Origin: CS2-K091 sp035527155
Lineage (GTDB): Bacteria; Planctomycetota; Phycisphaerae; Sedimentisphaerales; Anaerobacaceae
Assembly: GCA_035527155.1 (NCBI GenBank)
Contig: DATLBB010000156.1
Location: 1 to 19,675, forward strand
DNA length: 19,675 nt
Reading direction: 5' to 3'
Shown: in pieces, positions 6,636 through 14,440 of the stretch
How positions within the stretch are numbered: position 1 is the first letter of the stretch
Layout of the letters: every line of letters begins with the position of its first letter
Made by a program: the position numbers and the translations under genes
The notes under the pieces: model-generated
The model's input: only the letters and a program-made list of their open reading frames with translations
Database searches by the model: none
What the model was told of the DNA's origin: nothing

Positions 6636-9600
6636 TCACGGGCGCTGGATGATCGGCGCACTGGCCACGCGTGGTCTGACAGGCAGGTACTCAATGCCGG
6701 GAAAGTTCGGGTCTGGTATCGCTCGTATATCTTCTTCACCCCGGTAAGGGCAGTTAGTGTCGACCCATGCGATGAGCTTGCGCAGGCTTACAGGGTCAAC
6801 CTTATATTCGTCCCTCATGGCGATATCAATGAGCTTGCTCGTATAGGACAGGTGCTGCATTGGGCGAAGCGTCAGGTAGCTTTGCGGGTCACTTTGTGCG
6901 TAGTTCTCAGCCATAAAGGCGCCTGCGATGCCTTTTTGTTTCGGGTCCACCCCGCTGAATTGAGCACCCCCGACGAGTGTTACATATGGCTCCTTGAACA
7001 TTCTAAAGCCCGGTCGCAGAGTAAGGTCGAGTTTTTTTCGGGCCTCACCGCTGCCCTGATGGCACCGGCCGCAGTATTTATCAAGGACGGGCTGGACGAA
7101 TCGGGTGTAGCTGATGCTCTGTGTGCCCCAGGGGGGCGGCGTCAATTCGGCAGGCTCGGTTCGCAGGGCGCTGCCGAGCTTGTTCGGGGCAGCGGTGCTG
7201 TGCAGCTCGTGGCAGCCGAGGCATCCGCGTTGTTCGCCGGGCATCACGCCCGAGAACGAGCGCATAGTTTGCAGGGCGCGGTAATGCTCGTCAAGCAGTT
7301 GAAAATGAAGCGTCTGACCCGATGGAACTTTGAAATATACGGAGCCGTCGTCTTCGATGGGTACCGTGCCGAGGATACGCTTGACTCCGTCATCCTGTAT
7401 CAGGGAAACCGCGGGACCTGAGAACCTGGCATCACGGGTCCAGCTTGAATACGTGCGGGCCTCCATTTGAATCACTCTGAGGTACCTAGCCTTGCCTCGG
7501 GGCAGGTCGGGGACTCCCTGGTAGACATCCGAGCTAAAGAGTATGCCCGGCTTGGGTGTCTTTCGGTCTTTGCCCGTACCGGGCCAGGCAACACGGTCGG
7601 TGTACGTTGGCGGGCGTTTACGAGGTTTGACAGGTATGGCGTACCAGATATGATGGGCCCCTTCGTAAATCAGCTCGCGGTTACCGTAGACGTCCATTAG
7701 GTACAGTCGGAACTTGCCCCTGCTGCGAGCCGAGACCAAGAAGTCCTCCTCGCTGAGCGGATATGGCGATTTGTAGGCGGTAAATTTCCCCGAGGCGTGG
7801 TAGTCCGATGATTCGTGCGGATCGAGCGGCGGCTTTCCGCATTCCGGCCACGGCATATCGCAGGTTACTTTCCTAAGACCATGCGGAAAATTAAATCCCT
7901 CGCGCGTGTCAAGGATGCCGATTGAACCGTCAAAGAAGTTGTGGTGTGCCAATCCGGTGAACATAACTCGTGAACTGCCGGGAATGGGGCGGGCCTCGGC
8001 CAGATGGTCCGGCCAAACGCTCTGGTTGCCCCAAAAAGTCGCCGTGCCGCTGCCGTCCTGGTTCGTCGTCCAAAGACTCTGTATACGCCACAAGGCCTTA
8101 TCGTGGTATTCCCACCTCGAGTATATCACACGGCCGTCGTTAAGGAGCGCCGGCAGCCAGTCGGTCTCGTTGTTCCGGGAGATCAGGTAGATATTCTTCC
8201 CGTCACTGTCGCAGCGTGCCAGTACATAGCAATATGTGTATGGCATGCAGCGGATGTATGTATTGGCGCGTGTGGAGGAAAATATTATATGCCCGTCGGG
8301 CAGGTAAATGGGATCCAAGTCATCGTAGTCACCAAAGGTCAATTGCCGCAATCCAGTCCCGTCTATGTTGATTTCGTATAGGTGGAAAGACTTTTCATCG
8401 TGCGGTTTGCAGCAGAAAAGGACTTTCTTTGCATCAAAGGACAAATCCGGTCTCCAAAAGCTTCCCGGTTTGTCCGGAGCAAGTTTGCGGATTTTTCCAC
8501 CCGGGTGCAGACCGTCCAGAAGCAGCAGCCTGCCGCCGGGCACGGCCATCATGCCGTTGCGATGCCTCGCCTGGTGCGGCCACTCCGAACCCTGAGGGTA
8601 CGGATTATCGATAAAAATGACGCTGGAGAAGTCCAGCGTGGGATTTTTGAATGTGATGCGGCGTTTGACAGAGCGGACAGTAAAGTACAGTTGGCGGAGT
8701 CTGGCTTTGAGACCGTTGTTTTTTAATTGGACAATCTGCTTTTCCAATTCTTCCAACTCGTCCAACTCACTCTTGAGGCCTGGCGTCTTAGCATTCTTTG
8801 TCAGCCTTGAAGCCAACCGGCGGGCCCAGAGAATCTCATTGGAAACGCGTTTTAGGGTGGGATTGCTGTCCGCCTGGAAAAGCCAGTCACTTTCAATCGC
8901 TGCGATTGCTTCGGTTGGACTAAGTGTCCTGGTTGCCGGCTCCGTTGGCTCAACGTATGGGGCGGGCGGATGTGGTATGGATGCTCGAAGCAGGCTTTCC
9001 TGCATAAACTTTAGACCTTCGGATGGTTTCCATTTGTCAAACGCAATCCCCTCACCCATCCGCAGTTCTTTTTGCGATGCCCAGCTGCCCGAGTGCCCTG
9101 TGGCCGGTTGGGTCAGCCCGACCATAGCAATACACATGCCGGTTGGCGGGTCCATTACCAGTATCCCGCCAATATCGCTGTTCAAAACGCTGTAATCATT
9201 TTCGTGGGAGTGGGCCGATTCGAGGTTGGAGTAAATGCTCAGTTGCGTATCGTTCAGTGGTGCCGTGCCAATGTTGGTTACCATAAATTCTACGGCAGCG
9301 ACAGGTCCATTGCCCATCATCGCGTGGATGCCAACTCGGAGTTTCTTGTCAATAGTTTCGAGTTCTGCCTTTGCTTGTGTCTTGCCAAGTGGCCGACTTG
9401 GTTGGGTGATACGCAGGTTTTCGAGGGTTCCTTCTTTGTTTATAGACGTTCCCGCAAATTTGGACGAGCCGTCGTTGTAACGGACATAATAGCCGAATCG
9501 GCTGAGTTGGCCGCCGTGCGCACAAGTAAGTGCCTGACGTTTGCCTTCCCAGAAAAACGAACCACCTGCGCCAAGGGCAAAATCGGTAACATCGTTTTTA

Positions 9601-9911
9601 ATCCACACATCCCCCCTGCTACTTGTTTCGGGGATAGTCCGTGGCGAGTCGGACAGGTTCTTCAAATCACGGCTTGCCCGTTCCAACAACGCAACCAGCT
9701 TGTCACGGGAGTCGGCATACGTGAAAATGACCGTTTTCTTCATTGACTCACCGGGCTCAAGCGTGCCAAGGTTCCAGGTCAGCACGCCGTCCGTGTTGCC
9801 CGTAGACTCAAGTCCATCGGCCATAGCAGTTGTTGCAAGAAGAACACCACTCAAAACCAATACAAGAGACTGGTGAATGGATATTCTGGAAATGCGCCAT
9901 TTTTGGTTCAT
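6636..9911 (-). CDS. Large exported HzsA-like beta-propeller protein with two C-terminal CxxCH motifs
   Basis: This 1091-aa protein starts with a Sec signal peptide ending AMA/DG near residue 33. The start at 9911 has GGAGG 5 nt upstream; a longer reading begins inside the hairpin at 9926-9955 and is unlikely. Residues about 35-340 are beta-rich and not recognised. A helical, Glu/Leu-rich stretch (about 370-415) follows, then a PD40/TolB-like beta-propeller (about 430-770) with 'RPDLSFDAKKVLF', 'DPIYLPDGHIIFSSTRA' and 'YVLARCDSDGKN', resembling the middle domain of hydrazine synthase alpha. The C-terminal region has GCLGCHE (C897, C900, H901) and YCGRCHQ (C947, C950, H951), each able to bind heme c. 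This domain order is common in planctomycete proteins of unknown role. No hydrazine synthase partner genes are nearby, so hydrazine synthesis is not claimed. It sits between rpmA and obgE. Confidence 0.78.
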   Translation of the reverse strand: MNQKWRISRISIHQSLVLVLSGVLLATTAMADGLESTGNTDGVLTWNLGTLEPGESMKKTVIFTYADSRDKLVALLERASRDLKNLSDSPRTIPETSSRGDVWIKNDVTDFALGAGGSFFWEGKRQALTCAHGGQLSRFGYYVRYNDGSSKFAGTSINKEGTLENLRITQPSRPLGKTQAKAELETIDKKLRVGIHAMMGNGPVAAVEFMVTNIGTAPLNDTQLSIYSNLESAHSHENDYSVLNSDIGGILVMDPPTGMCIAMVGLTQPATGHSGSWASQKELRMGEGIAFDKWKPSEGLKFMQESLLRASIPHPPAPYVEPTEPATRTLSPTEAIAAIESDWLFQADSNPTLKRVSNEILWARRLASRLTKNAKTPGLKSELDELEELEKQIVQLKNNGLKARLRQLYFTVRSVKRRITFKNPTLDFSSVIFIDNPYPQGSEWPHQARHRNGMMAVPGGRLLLLDGLHPGGKIRKLAPDKPGSFWRPDLSFDAKKVLFCCKPHDEKSFHLYEINIDGTGLRQLTFGDYDDLDPIYLPDGHIIFSSTRANTYIRCMPYTYCYVLARCDSDGKNIYLISRNNETDWLPALLNDGRVIYSRWEYHDKALWRIQSLWTTNQDGSGTATFWGNQSVWPDHLAEARPIPGSSRVMFTGLAHHNFFDGSIGILDTREGFNFPHGLRKVTCDMPWPECGKPPLDPHESSDYHASGKFTAYKSPYPLSEEDFLVSARSRGKFRLYLMDVYGNRELIYEGAHHIWYAIPVKPRKRPPTYTDRVAWPGTGKDRKTPKPGILFSSDVYQGVPDLPRGKARYLRVIQMEARTYSSWTRDARFSGPAVSLIQDDGVKRILGTVPIEDDGSVYFKVPSGQTLHFQLLDEHYRALQTMRSFSGVMPGEQRGCLGCHELHSTAAPNKLGSALRTEPAELTPPPWGTQSISYTRFVQPVLDKYCGRCHQGSGEARKKLDLTLRPGFRMFKEPYVTLVGGAQFSGVDPKQKGIAGAFMAENYAQSDPQSYLTLRPMQHLSYTSKLIDIAMRDEYKVDPVSLRKLIAWVDTNCPYRGEEDIRAIPDPNFPGIEYLPVRPRVASAPIIQRP

Positions 9912-9925
9912 TGCAACCTCCAGAC

Positions 9926-9955
9926 AAAAAAAAGGATGGCTCAAAACCATCCTTT
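9926..9955 (-). terminator. Intrinsic terminator or attenuator between rpmA and the diheme protein gene
   Basis: On the minus strand AAAGGATGG and CCATCCTTT form a 9-bp stem with a 7-nt loop (TTTTGAG), followed by further T residues (T run at 9926-9933). It lies 25 nt after the rpmA stop and ends 15 nt before the next start, so it would stop most rpmA transcripts or reduce read-through into the downstream gene. Confidence 0.78.
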
Positions 9956-9980
9956 CAATCTCTGGTAATCCTTGCATTTT

Positions 9981-10214
9981 TTAGACAACATGGACCTTCC
10001 GGCCCTGGAAGTGGATTGTGCCATCTGTGGTGGCGAATAACGTATAGTCCCTTCCCATTCCCACATTGTGGCCGGGGAAAAATTTTGTTCCGCACTGCCG
10101 GACGATAATTGAGCCGGCCTTTACAGACTGGCCGCCGAACAGTTTCACACTTCTATACTGCGGATTGCTGTCTCGGCCGTTCCTCGAAGAGCCTTGTCCC
10201 TTTTTATGTGCCAT
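9981..10214 (-). CDS. rpmA: 50S ribosomal protein bL27
   Basis: This is a structural protein of the large ribosomal subunit whose N-terminus reaches the peptidyl-transferase centre. The 77-aa sequence begins MAHKKGQGSSRNGRDSN and contains 'KLFGGQSVKAGSIIVRQCG' and 'GHNVGMGRDYTLFA', which is diagnostic for bL27. It is slightly shorter than the usual 84-90 aa, ending at 'GRKVHVV'. There is no cleavable N-terminal extension of the Firmicutes type. AAGG lies about 10 nt before the ATG. A good promoter is found at 10260-10288 and a hairpin with T run follows the stop. The usual upstream neighbour rplU (bL21) is not present; the gene upstream is a TlpA-like protein. Confidence 0.97.
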   Translation of the reverse strand: MAHKKGQGSSRNGRDSNPQYRSVKLFGGQSVKAGSIIVRQCGTKFFPGHNVGMGRDYTLFATTDGTIHFQGRKVHVV

Positions 10215-10259
10215 AGCAAACTGCCTTTCTTTTTAGCGCTAAACCGAACTTACACCTAT

Positions 10260-10288
10260 ATTATAATTGCTCCCCACGGCATTGTCCA
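10260..10288 (-). promoter_or_regulatory. Sigma-70-type promoter of rpmA
   Basis: On the minus strand TGGACA (10283-10288) and TATAAT (10260-10265) are separated by 17 nt. The -10 box is consensus and the -35 box has one mismatch. The predicted transcript starts around 10253, giving a leader of about 40 nt. Confidence 0.75.
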
Positions 10289-10327
10289 GTAAATTTTCGG
10301 GGTATTTTGCTGTAGAACACAAATGTT

Positions 10328-11053
10328 TTATAGTGGTTCAGCCTGCAAAATGGCCTTAATTTCACCAAATGATATCACACCTTCGGTAACCAGCTTTATT
10401 TTGCCTTCGGTGTCGATAAAAAAGCTGCTCGGAATACCCCTTATATCTGCGTAAGGTGCCGGTACTTCACCTCTATCAACGGAAATAACCGTATAGTTAA
10501 GTTTTCGTTGTTCTACTAACTTCTTGACTATTTCAGTCGTATTAGGGGGCATTTTGCTTATATAAGATATAGCCAGCATTGCCAGTTTATCTTCGCCGGT
10601 GGTGTTTCGCAGTTCGATTAGATACGGCATCTCCATTATGCATGGGCCGCACCAGGTTGCCCATAAGATAATCATAACATCTTTGCCGCGGTAATCGCTG
10701 AGTTTATGCTGCTTGCCGGTAATATCAGTTAAGGTAAAATCCGGTGCCATTTTACCGTACCAAGATGCGTAAATCGGATTCCAGGACCTTCTGAACCTGA
10801 TTACGTCGTTTAGACTCAATTTACCGCTGACTGCAGGTTCAGTATTTTTTATTGCCGGTTTGTCTTGTATCTGTTGGTTGGCGCTTTGGCCGACCGGTTC
10901 AGATTGCGTGGTTTCCCGGCTATGATGCTGTGTCTGGTTCTGCTCGGCGGGCTGCTTTCTACATCCTGCCCAGATTAACGCCGCAGCGAGTATAGTTGCT
11001 GAGAAGAGAGCCACCGGCCAAACGCGTGTTCGTGTTCTAACTTTTTCTGACAC
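10328..11053 (-). CDS. TlpA-like thioredoxin-fold thiol-disulfide protein, membrane-anchored
   Basis: This is a 241-aa extracytoplasmic thiol-disulfide oxidoreductase. A hydrophobic N-terminal segment (about 11-30) ends in 'ALIWAGC', a possible but imperfect lipobox (Trp at -3), so the protein is a lipoprotein or has a membrane anchor. A Gln/Glu-rich linker (about 33-75) precedes the redoxin domain: 'APDFTLTDITGKQHKLSDYRG', the active site WCGPC with C135 and C138, and the cis-Pro loop 'RGIPSSFFID'. The start is GTG at 11053, with AGGTGG 9 nt upstream. Reduction of c-type cytochrome thiols or repair of exported disulfides are typical jobs of the family; a link to the CxxCH protein downstream is plausible but only inferred. 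A promoter with an operator-like palindrome lies just upstream. Confidence 0.85.
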   Translation of the reverse strand: MSEKVRTRTRVWPVALFSATILAAALIWAGCRKQPAEQNQTQHHSRETTQSEPVGQSANQQIQDKPAIKNTEPAVSGKLSLNDVIRFRRSWNPIYASWYGKMAPDFTLTDITGKQHKLSDYRGKDVMIILWATWCGPCIMEMPYLIELRNTTGEDKLAMLAISYISKMPPNTTEIVKKLVEQRKLNYTVISVDRGEVPAPYADIRGIPSSFFIDTEGKIKLVTEGVISFGEIKAILQAEPL

Positions 11054-11091
11054 TTTATTTATCCACCTGAAAAATGTTTTTTTCTAACAAT

Positions 11092-11120
11092 ACTATACAG
11101 CAATTTTACCTACAGGTAAA
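11092..11120 (-). promoter_or_regulatory. Predicted promoter of the TlpA-like gene with palindrome over the -35 box
   Basis: On the minus strand TTTACC (11115-11120) and TATAGT (11092-11097) are 17 nt apart. The 16-bp palindrome TTTACCTGTAGGTAAA (11105-11120) starts exactly at the -35 box, a place where a bound repressor would block polymerase. The leader to the GTG start would be about 30 nt. Confidence 0.5.
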
Positions 11121-11150
11121 GCTAAATCTTGTCGGCGAATATGGTGAAGT

Positions 11151-11180
11151 ACGGAAAAGTTTCTGTCTGCACTTTTCCGT
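11151..11180. repeat. Perfect 10-bp inverted repeat between DUF4432 and tlpA-like genes
   Basis: ACGGAAAAGT (11151-11160) and ACTTTTCCGT (11171-11180) are perfect inverted copies with a 10-nt spacer. No T run follows on either strand, so it is not a standard intrinsic terminator. It lies 36 nt past the end of the DUF4432 gene and could protect the 3' end of that mRNA or bind a protein. Confidence 0.6.
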
Positions 11181-11216
11181 GATGTAATTTCCAAGGTGCC
11201 GAAAGAGCTGTTGATA

Positions 11217-12458
11217 CTACTTAATCGGCAACGGCTTTTTATCCAGACGGCTTTTCCGGCCGGCCCGGATTTGAGCTATTTCGCCGGCTGCGGCACTTAC
11301 CTGTTCTTTGCCGACGAGAAGCGCAAAATCGATTGTGAAAGAGCGACTTTGATGCGGGGCGAGCTTGGGGACGCGGCCAAATTTACGCTCAACTGCCCTG
11401 TTGCGGGAGAAGCCGGTACCCGGTTCCAGGCCGGTAACATATCCGTCTTCGTAAGGCACCGGATTTTTCCAAACCGTAAAGAATGGGAGCTGCTTGATAG
11501 AAAAAGCCATGGTCGCAGCCTTATCGGCTGCGGCGTTACGAAGCATGACCTTCGTGCGGTCGCTCTTGTCGGCCCAAAGCCGTAGACAATACACTTGTTC
11601 GGCAAAGCCCGGCGTTGGGCCACGATAGAGGTTGTAATTTGAGACATCGGAAGCCGAGTGCTGGTTTATGCCGGTTACCTGACGCACGGGAGCAACGAAC
11701 TTCGCGCCTTTTTCCATCAGGGGCGTGCCGTAATTTGCATGGTAAAGGATGCCAAACTCCTGCTCGATTGCGCTTCGGTTGGTTATCTTGTCTGCGATAC
11801 GGAAGGTGTTGGAGCCGGGCGTAGTCACTATTTCCGTCCACAATTCGAGCTTTGGTCCGTGCATGCAGGTCTCTTCCACCCTGCCGCGTATTCGTATGCG
11901 ATAAGGCGGCTGCCGCTCAACAATTACTTCGACCTGCGATGCGGGCGTATTGCCGACTTTGCCGTGCAGAGTCAAATCCATCTTGGCTTTATTACCTGTG
12001 TTGTCGATAAATTCGTCGGTGCCGGGTGCGCCAAAGAACTCCAAGCCGCAACGTACCAGCCATTCGTTAAAGCCCTCCAGCCAGCCCAGCCCCTGTCGTG
12101 TGTGCAGGTTGATATATTTTGGATGAACCAAGCCCTTCACCGGCGAATCCCAGCCGATACGCAAATCACCCATCACCGCTTGTTGGACAGACATCCCTCG
12201 CGTTGGAACAATGTTAAATCGGAGCCCGCCGTTGTCGACCTCAATGACTTCGACGCCCTCCTGCCTGCCCCCGTGAAGCACATATTTATGCACTGACCAC
12301 GCAAAAGGACAATCCGGTGTGATGTCACGATTTGTGATGTGTAAGGTTTCCACATAAACATTTTGTTCAATATCGGTGAGGACCACGTGAAAAGGCTCGA
12401 CCGCCTCGGCTAACGAAACGCCCATCGTTACAATGATAATGGATACTAACTTTAACAT
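11217..12458 (-). CDS. DUF4432 (aldose-1-epimerase-like) exported protein
   Basis: This 413-aa protein has a signal peptide (1-19, ending AEA). The rest matches the DUF4432 relatives of galactose mutarotase: 'NIVPTRGMSVQQAVMGDLRI', 'GWDSPVKGLVHP', 'GLGWLEGFNEWLVRCGLEFF' with 'GAPGTDE', 'LHGKVGNTPAS', and 'LYHANYGTPLMEKGAKF'. The family has a beta-sandwich sugar-binding fold, and the conserved His residues suggest a carbohydrate ligand; the reaction is unknown. AGGAGAG lies about 10 nt before the ATG. It is divergent from a sialate O-acetylesterase gene 299 nt away, which supports a shared role in exported carbohydrate handling, but that is inference. Most DUF4432 proteins are cytoplasmic, so the export signal is notable. 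Confidence 0.83.
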   Translation of the reverse strand: MLKLVSIIIVTMGVSLAEAVEPFHVVLTDIEQNVYVETLHITNRDITPDCPFAWSVHKYVLHGGRQEGVEVIEVDNGGLRFNIVPTRGMSVQQAVMGDLRIGWDSPVKGLVHPKYINLHTRQGLGWLEGFNEWLVRCGLEFFGAPGTDEFIDNTGNKAKMDLTLHGKVGNTPASQVEVIVERQPPYRIRIRGRVEETCMHGPKLELWTEIVTTPGSNTFRIADKITNRSAIEQEFGILYHANYGTPLMEKGAKFVAPVRQVTGINQHSASDVSNYNLYRGPTPGFAEQVYCLRLWADKSDRTKVMLRNAAADKAATMAFSIKQLPFFTVWKNPVPYEDGYVTGLEPGTGFSRNRAVERKFGRVPKLAPHQSRSFTIDFALLVGKEQVSAAAGEIAQIRAGRKSRLDKKPLPIK

Positions 12459-12757
12459 TATGAAACCGCTCTCCTGAAAAGTTCATCAGATATTATTCAT
12501 TCGACTTTGGCTCAGCGCATAAGACACAACGCAGCCAAACTCTGTTGTTAATGTACCAAACCAGACTTGCCGTGCAAGCGTCTTTTCTCTTTTGTTCAAT
12601 TTATTCTTTACAAATTGCCATTTGTTGTTTATCATCTGATTTTCGCTGTGCCGGCTTAAAGACAGGCTAATTTAGAGGAAGGGCAAGATTTGGAGGACGG
12701 ATTAGAAAAGGTCCCGGATTTTTTAGTAATCTATTTTGCATATTAAGGAGTTGAGCA
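12459..12757. promoter_or_regulatory. Divergent intergenic region with a predicted promoter for the esterase gene
   Basis: The region separates the divergent DUF4432 and esterase genes. On the plus strand TTTACA (12607-12612) and TATCAT (12630-12635) are 17 nt apart, each one base off consensus, with a leader of about 115 nt to the esterase start. No equally good promoter was found for the minus strand, and no gene is seen in the interval. Confidence 0.45.
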
Positions 12758-14365
12758 ATGAGTAGTAAGAAAATCAGGTTTAGTGAACCGGTTGTTTTGG
12801 TCCTTTGTTTGGTTTTGCTGTTGGCAAACGCAGGTACAGCCTTCGCTGACGTTAAGCTGCCGGCGGTAATAAGCGATAATATGGTTCTGCAGCGAGGCAG
12901 GAAGACGCCCATCTGGGGCTGGGCGGAGCCGGGTGAGCAGATTATGGTCAGCGTTAGCTGGCGCAATATGGCGTGGGGCGTAACCGCAAACAAGGATGGC
13001 AAATGGTCGTTTGTAATGACTCCTCCGAAGACAGCGGGGCCGCACGAAATGACTTTCAGTGGTAAGAATACGACAACAATCAAAAATATTCTGGTCGGCG
13101 AAGTCTGGGTCTGCTCCGGCCAATCGAATATGCAGATGTCGGTGAGATCTTCAGCTAACGCTGAGCAGGAGATTGCCAAGGCTGATTACGCCAATATTCG
13201 GCTTTTTGCCGTCGAGCGTAAGGTGGCGGAGCAGCCGCAGACCGATTGTGTGGGCAGTTGGCAGCTTTGCAGTCCGCAGACAATTCCGGGCTTTTCAGCG
13301 GCGGCCTACTTTTTCGGCAGAAAGCTGGCACAGTCGCTCGAAGTACCTGTGGGTTTGATTCATACGTCATGGGGCGGCACTCCTGCTGAGGCGTGGACGA
13401 GGAGGGGTGTTCTTGAATCGGAGGCGGATTGTGCGCCGATATTGCAGAGATTTGATGAAGCAATGGCCAAATATCCGGAGGCGAAGAAAAAATATGAAGA
13501 GGAGCTCAATAAATGGAAGAAAGCAGTTGAGAAGGCCAAGTCCGAAGGTGAAAAACCTCCGAGGAGACCGCGTCCACCGTTCGGGCCGGGAAATCCTCAT
13601 TCGCCGGCGGGTTTGTATAATGCTATGATTGCGCCGTTGATTCCATACGGCATTCAGGGCGCGATATGGTACCAGGGAGAATCGAACGCGGGCCGGGCGT
13701 ATCAGTATCGCACACTCTTTCCTGCAATGATAACCAACTGGCGCAACGACTGGAGTCAGGGCGATTTCCCCTTCCTTTTCGTGCAGTTGGCTAATTTTAT
13801 GGCTGTCAATCCTGAGCCGGTTGACAGTGCGTGGGCGGAGCTGCGAGAAGCGCAGCTTATGACGTTGGCCTTGCCAAATACGGGAATGGCGGTAATCATA
13901 GATATCGGTGAGGCCAACGATATACATCCAAAGAACAAGCAGGATGTCGGCAAGCGTTTGGCGTTATGGGCTTTGGCCAAGACCTACGGCAAAAAGCTGG
14001 TGTATTCAGGCCCGATTTACAAGTCGATGAAGCGTGAACTCAGAGCAGTTGTGCGTGGGGGCGCACTGGGGACTGAAGGCCGAATTCGGCTGTTCTTCGA
14101 CCATGTCGGCGGCGGGCTTGTTGCGCGTGGAGGGGAGGCGATGAAAGGCTTTGCAATTGCGGGGGATGACCACAAATTTGTCTGGGCTGACGCAAAGATA
14201 GATGGTGAGACAATTGTAGTCAGCAGCGACGAAGTTTCTAAGCCTGCTGCTGTGCGGTATGGATGGGCGAACAATCCTGTATGCAATCTTTATAACAAAG
14301 AAGGTCTGCCGGCTTCGCCGTTCCGCACGGATGATTGGCCGGGTATCACGGTCGACAATAAATAG
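12758..14365 (+). CDS. Sialate O-acetylesterase family protein (SGNH-type, exported)
   Basis: This 535-aa protein has a signal peptide (1-31, ending AFA/DV). Residues about 33-110 form the Ig-like N-terminal domain ('LPAVISDNMVLQRGRKTPIW'). The SASA esterase core follows: block I 'CSGQSNMQ' with nucleophile S123, 'TSWGGTPAEAW', 'GAIWYQGESN' with the oxyanion-hole region, and 'NDIHPKNKQDVG' with D388 and H390 completing the catalytic set. A charged Lys/Glu-rich insert (about 235-275) precedes 'NPHSPAGLYNAMIAPL'. These enzymes remove O-acetyl groups from sialic acids or from plant and algal polysaccharides; the real substrate cannot be read from the sequence. AAGGAG lies 8 nt before the ATG. 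It is divergent from the exported DUF4432 gene. Confidence 0.9.
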   Translation: MSSKKIRFSEPVVLVLCLVLLLANAGTAFADVKLPAVISDNMVLQRGRKTPIWGWAEPGEQIMVSVSWRNMAWGVTANKDGKWSFVMTPPKTAGPHEMTFSGKNTTTIKNILVGEVWVCSGQSNMQMSVRSSANAEQEIAKADYANIRLFAVERKVAEQPQTDCVGSWQLCSPQTIPGFSAAAYFFGRKLAQSLEVPVGLIHTSWGGTPAEAWTRRGVLESEADCAPILQRFDEAMAKYPEAKKKYEEELNKWKKAVEKAKSEGEKPPRRPRPPFGPGNPHSPAGLYNAMIAPLIPYGIQGAIWYQGESNAGRAYQYRTLFPAMITNWRNDWSQGDFPFLFVQLANFMAVNPEPVDSAWAELREAQLMTLALPNTGMAVIIDIGEANDIHPKNKQDVGKRLALWALAKTYGKKLVYSGPIYKSMKRELRAVVRGGALGTEGRIRLFFDHVGGGLVARGGEAMKGFAIAGDDHKFVWADAKIDGETIVVSSDEVSKPAAVRYGWANNPVCNLYNKEGLPASPFRTDDWPGITVDNK

Positions 14366-14440
14366 GACCTCCGAATCGGTATACATAAAAGCACAAGAGC
14401 AAAAGTAAGTTTTGCATTTGTGACTTATGCACTCATAACT

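Noticed and set aside
6480..7421. A 313-codon plus-strand open frame across the obgE start and the end of the HzsA-like gene
   Set aside because: It is antisense to two genes with clear conserved motifs and has no recognisable domain; the high third-position bias of the real genes explains it.
6636..9911. Calling the large protein a true hydrazine synthase subunit (anammox)
   Set aside because: Only the propeller and heme-motif end resemble HzsA; no hzsB/hzsC-like genes are nearby, and the N-terminal domain differs.
9912..9977. Longer start for the HzsA-like protein adding 22 residues
   Set aside because: The extension would be translated from the terminator hairpin, and the ATG at 9911 has GGAGG and begins a normal signal peptide.
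11658..12296. A 212-codon plus-strand open frame opposite the DUF4432 gene
   Set aside because: The minus-strand frame carries the DUF4432 motifs and a signal peptide; the plus frame shows nothing recognisable.
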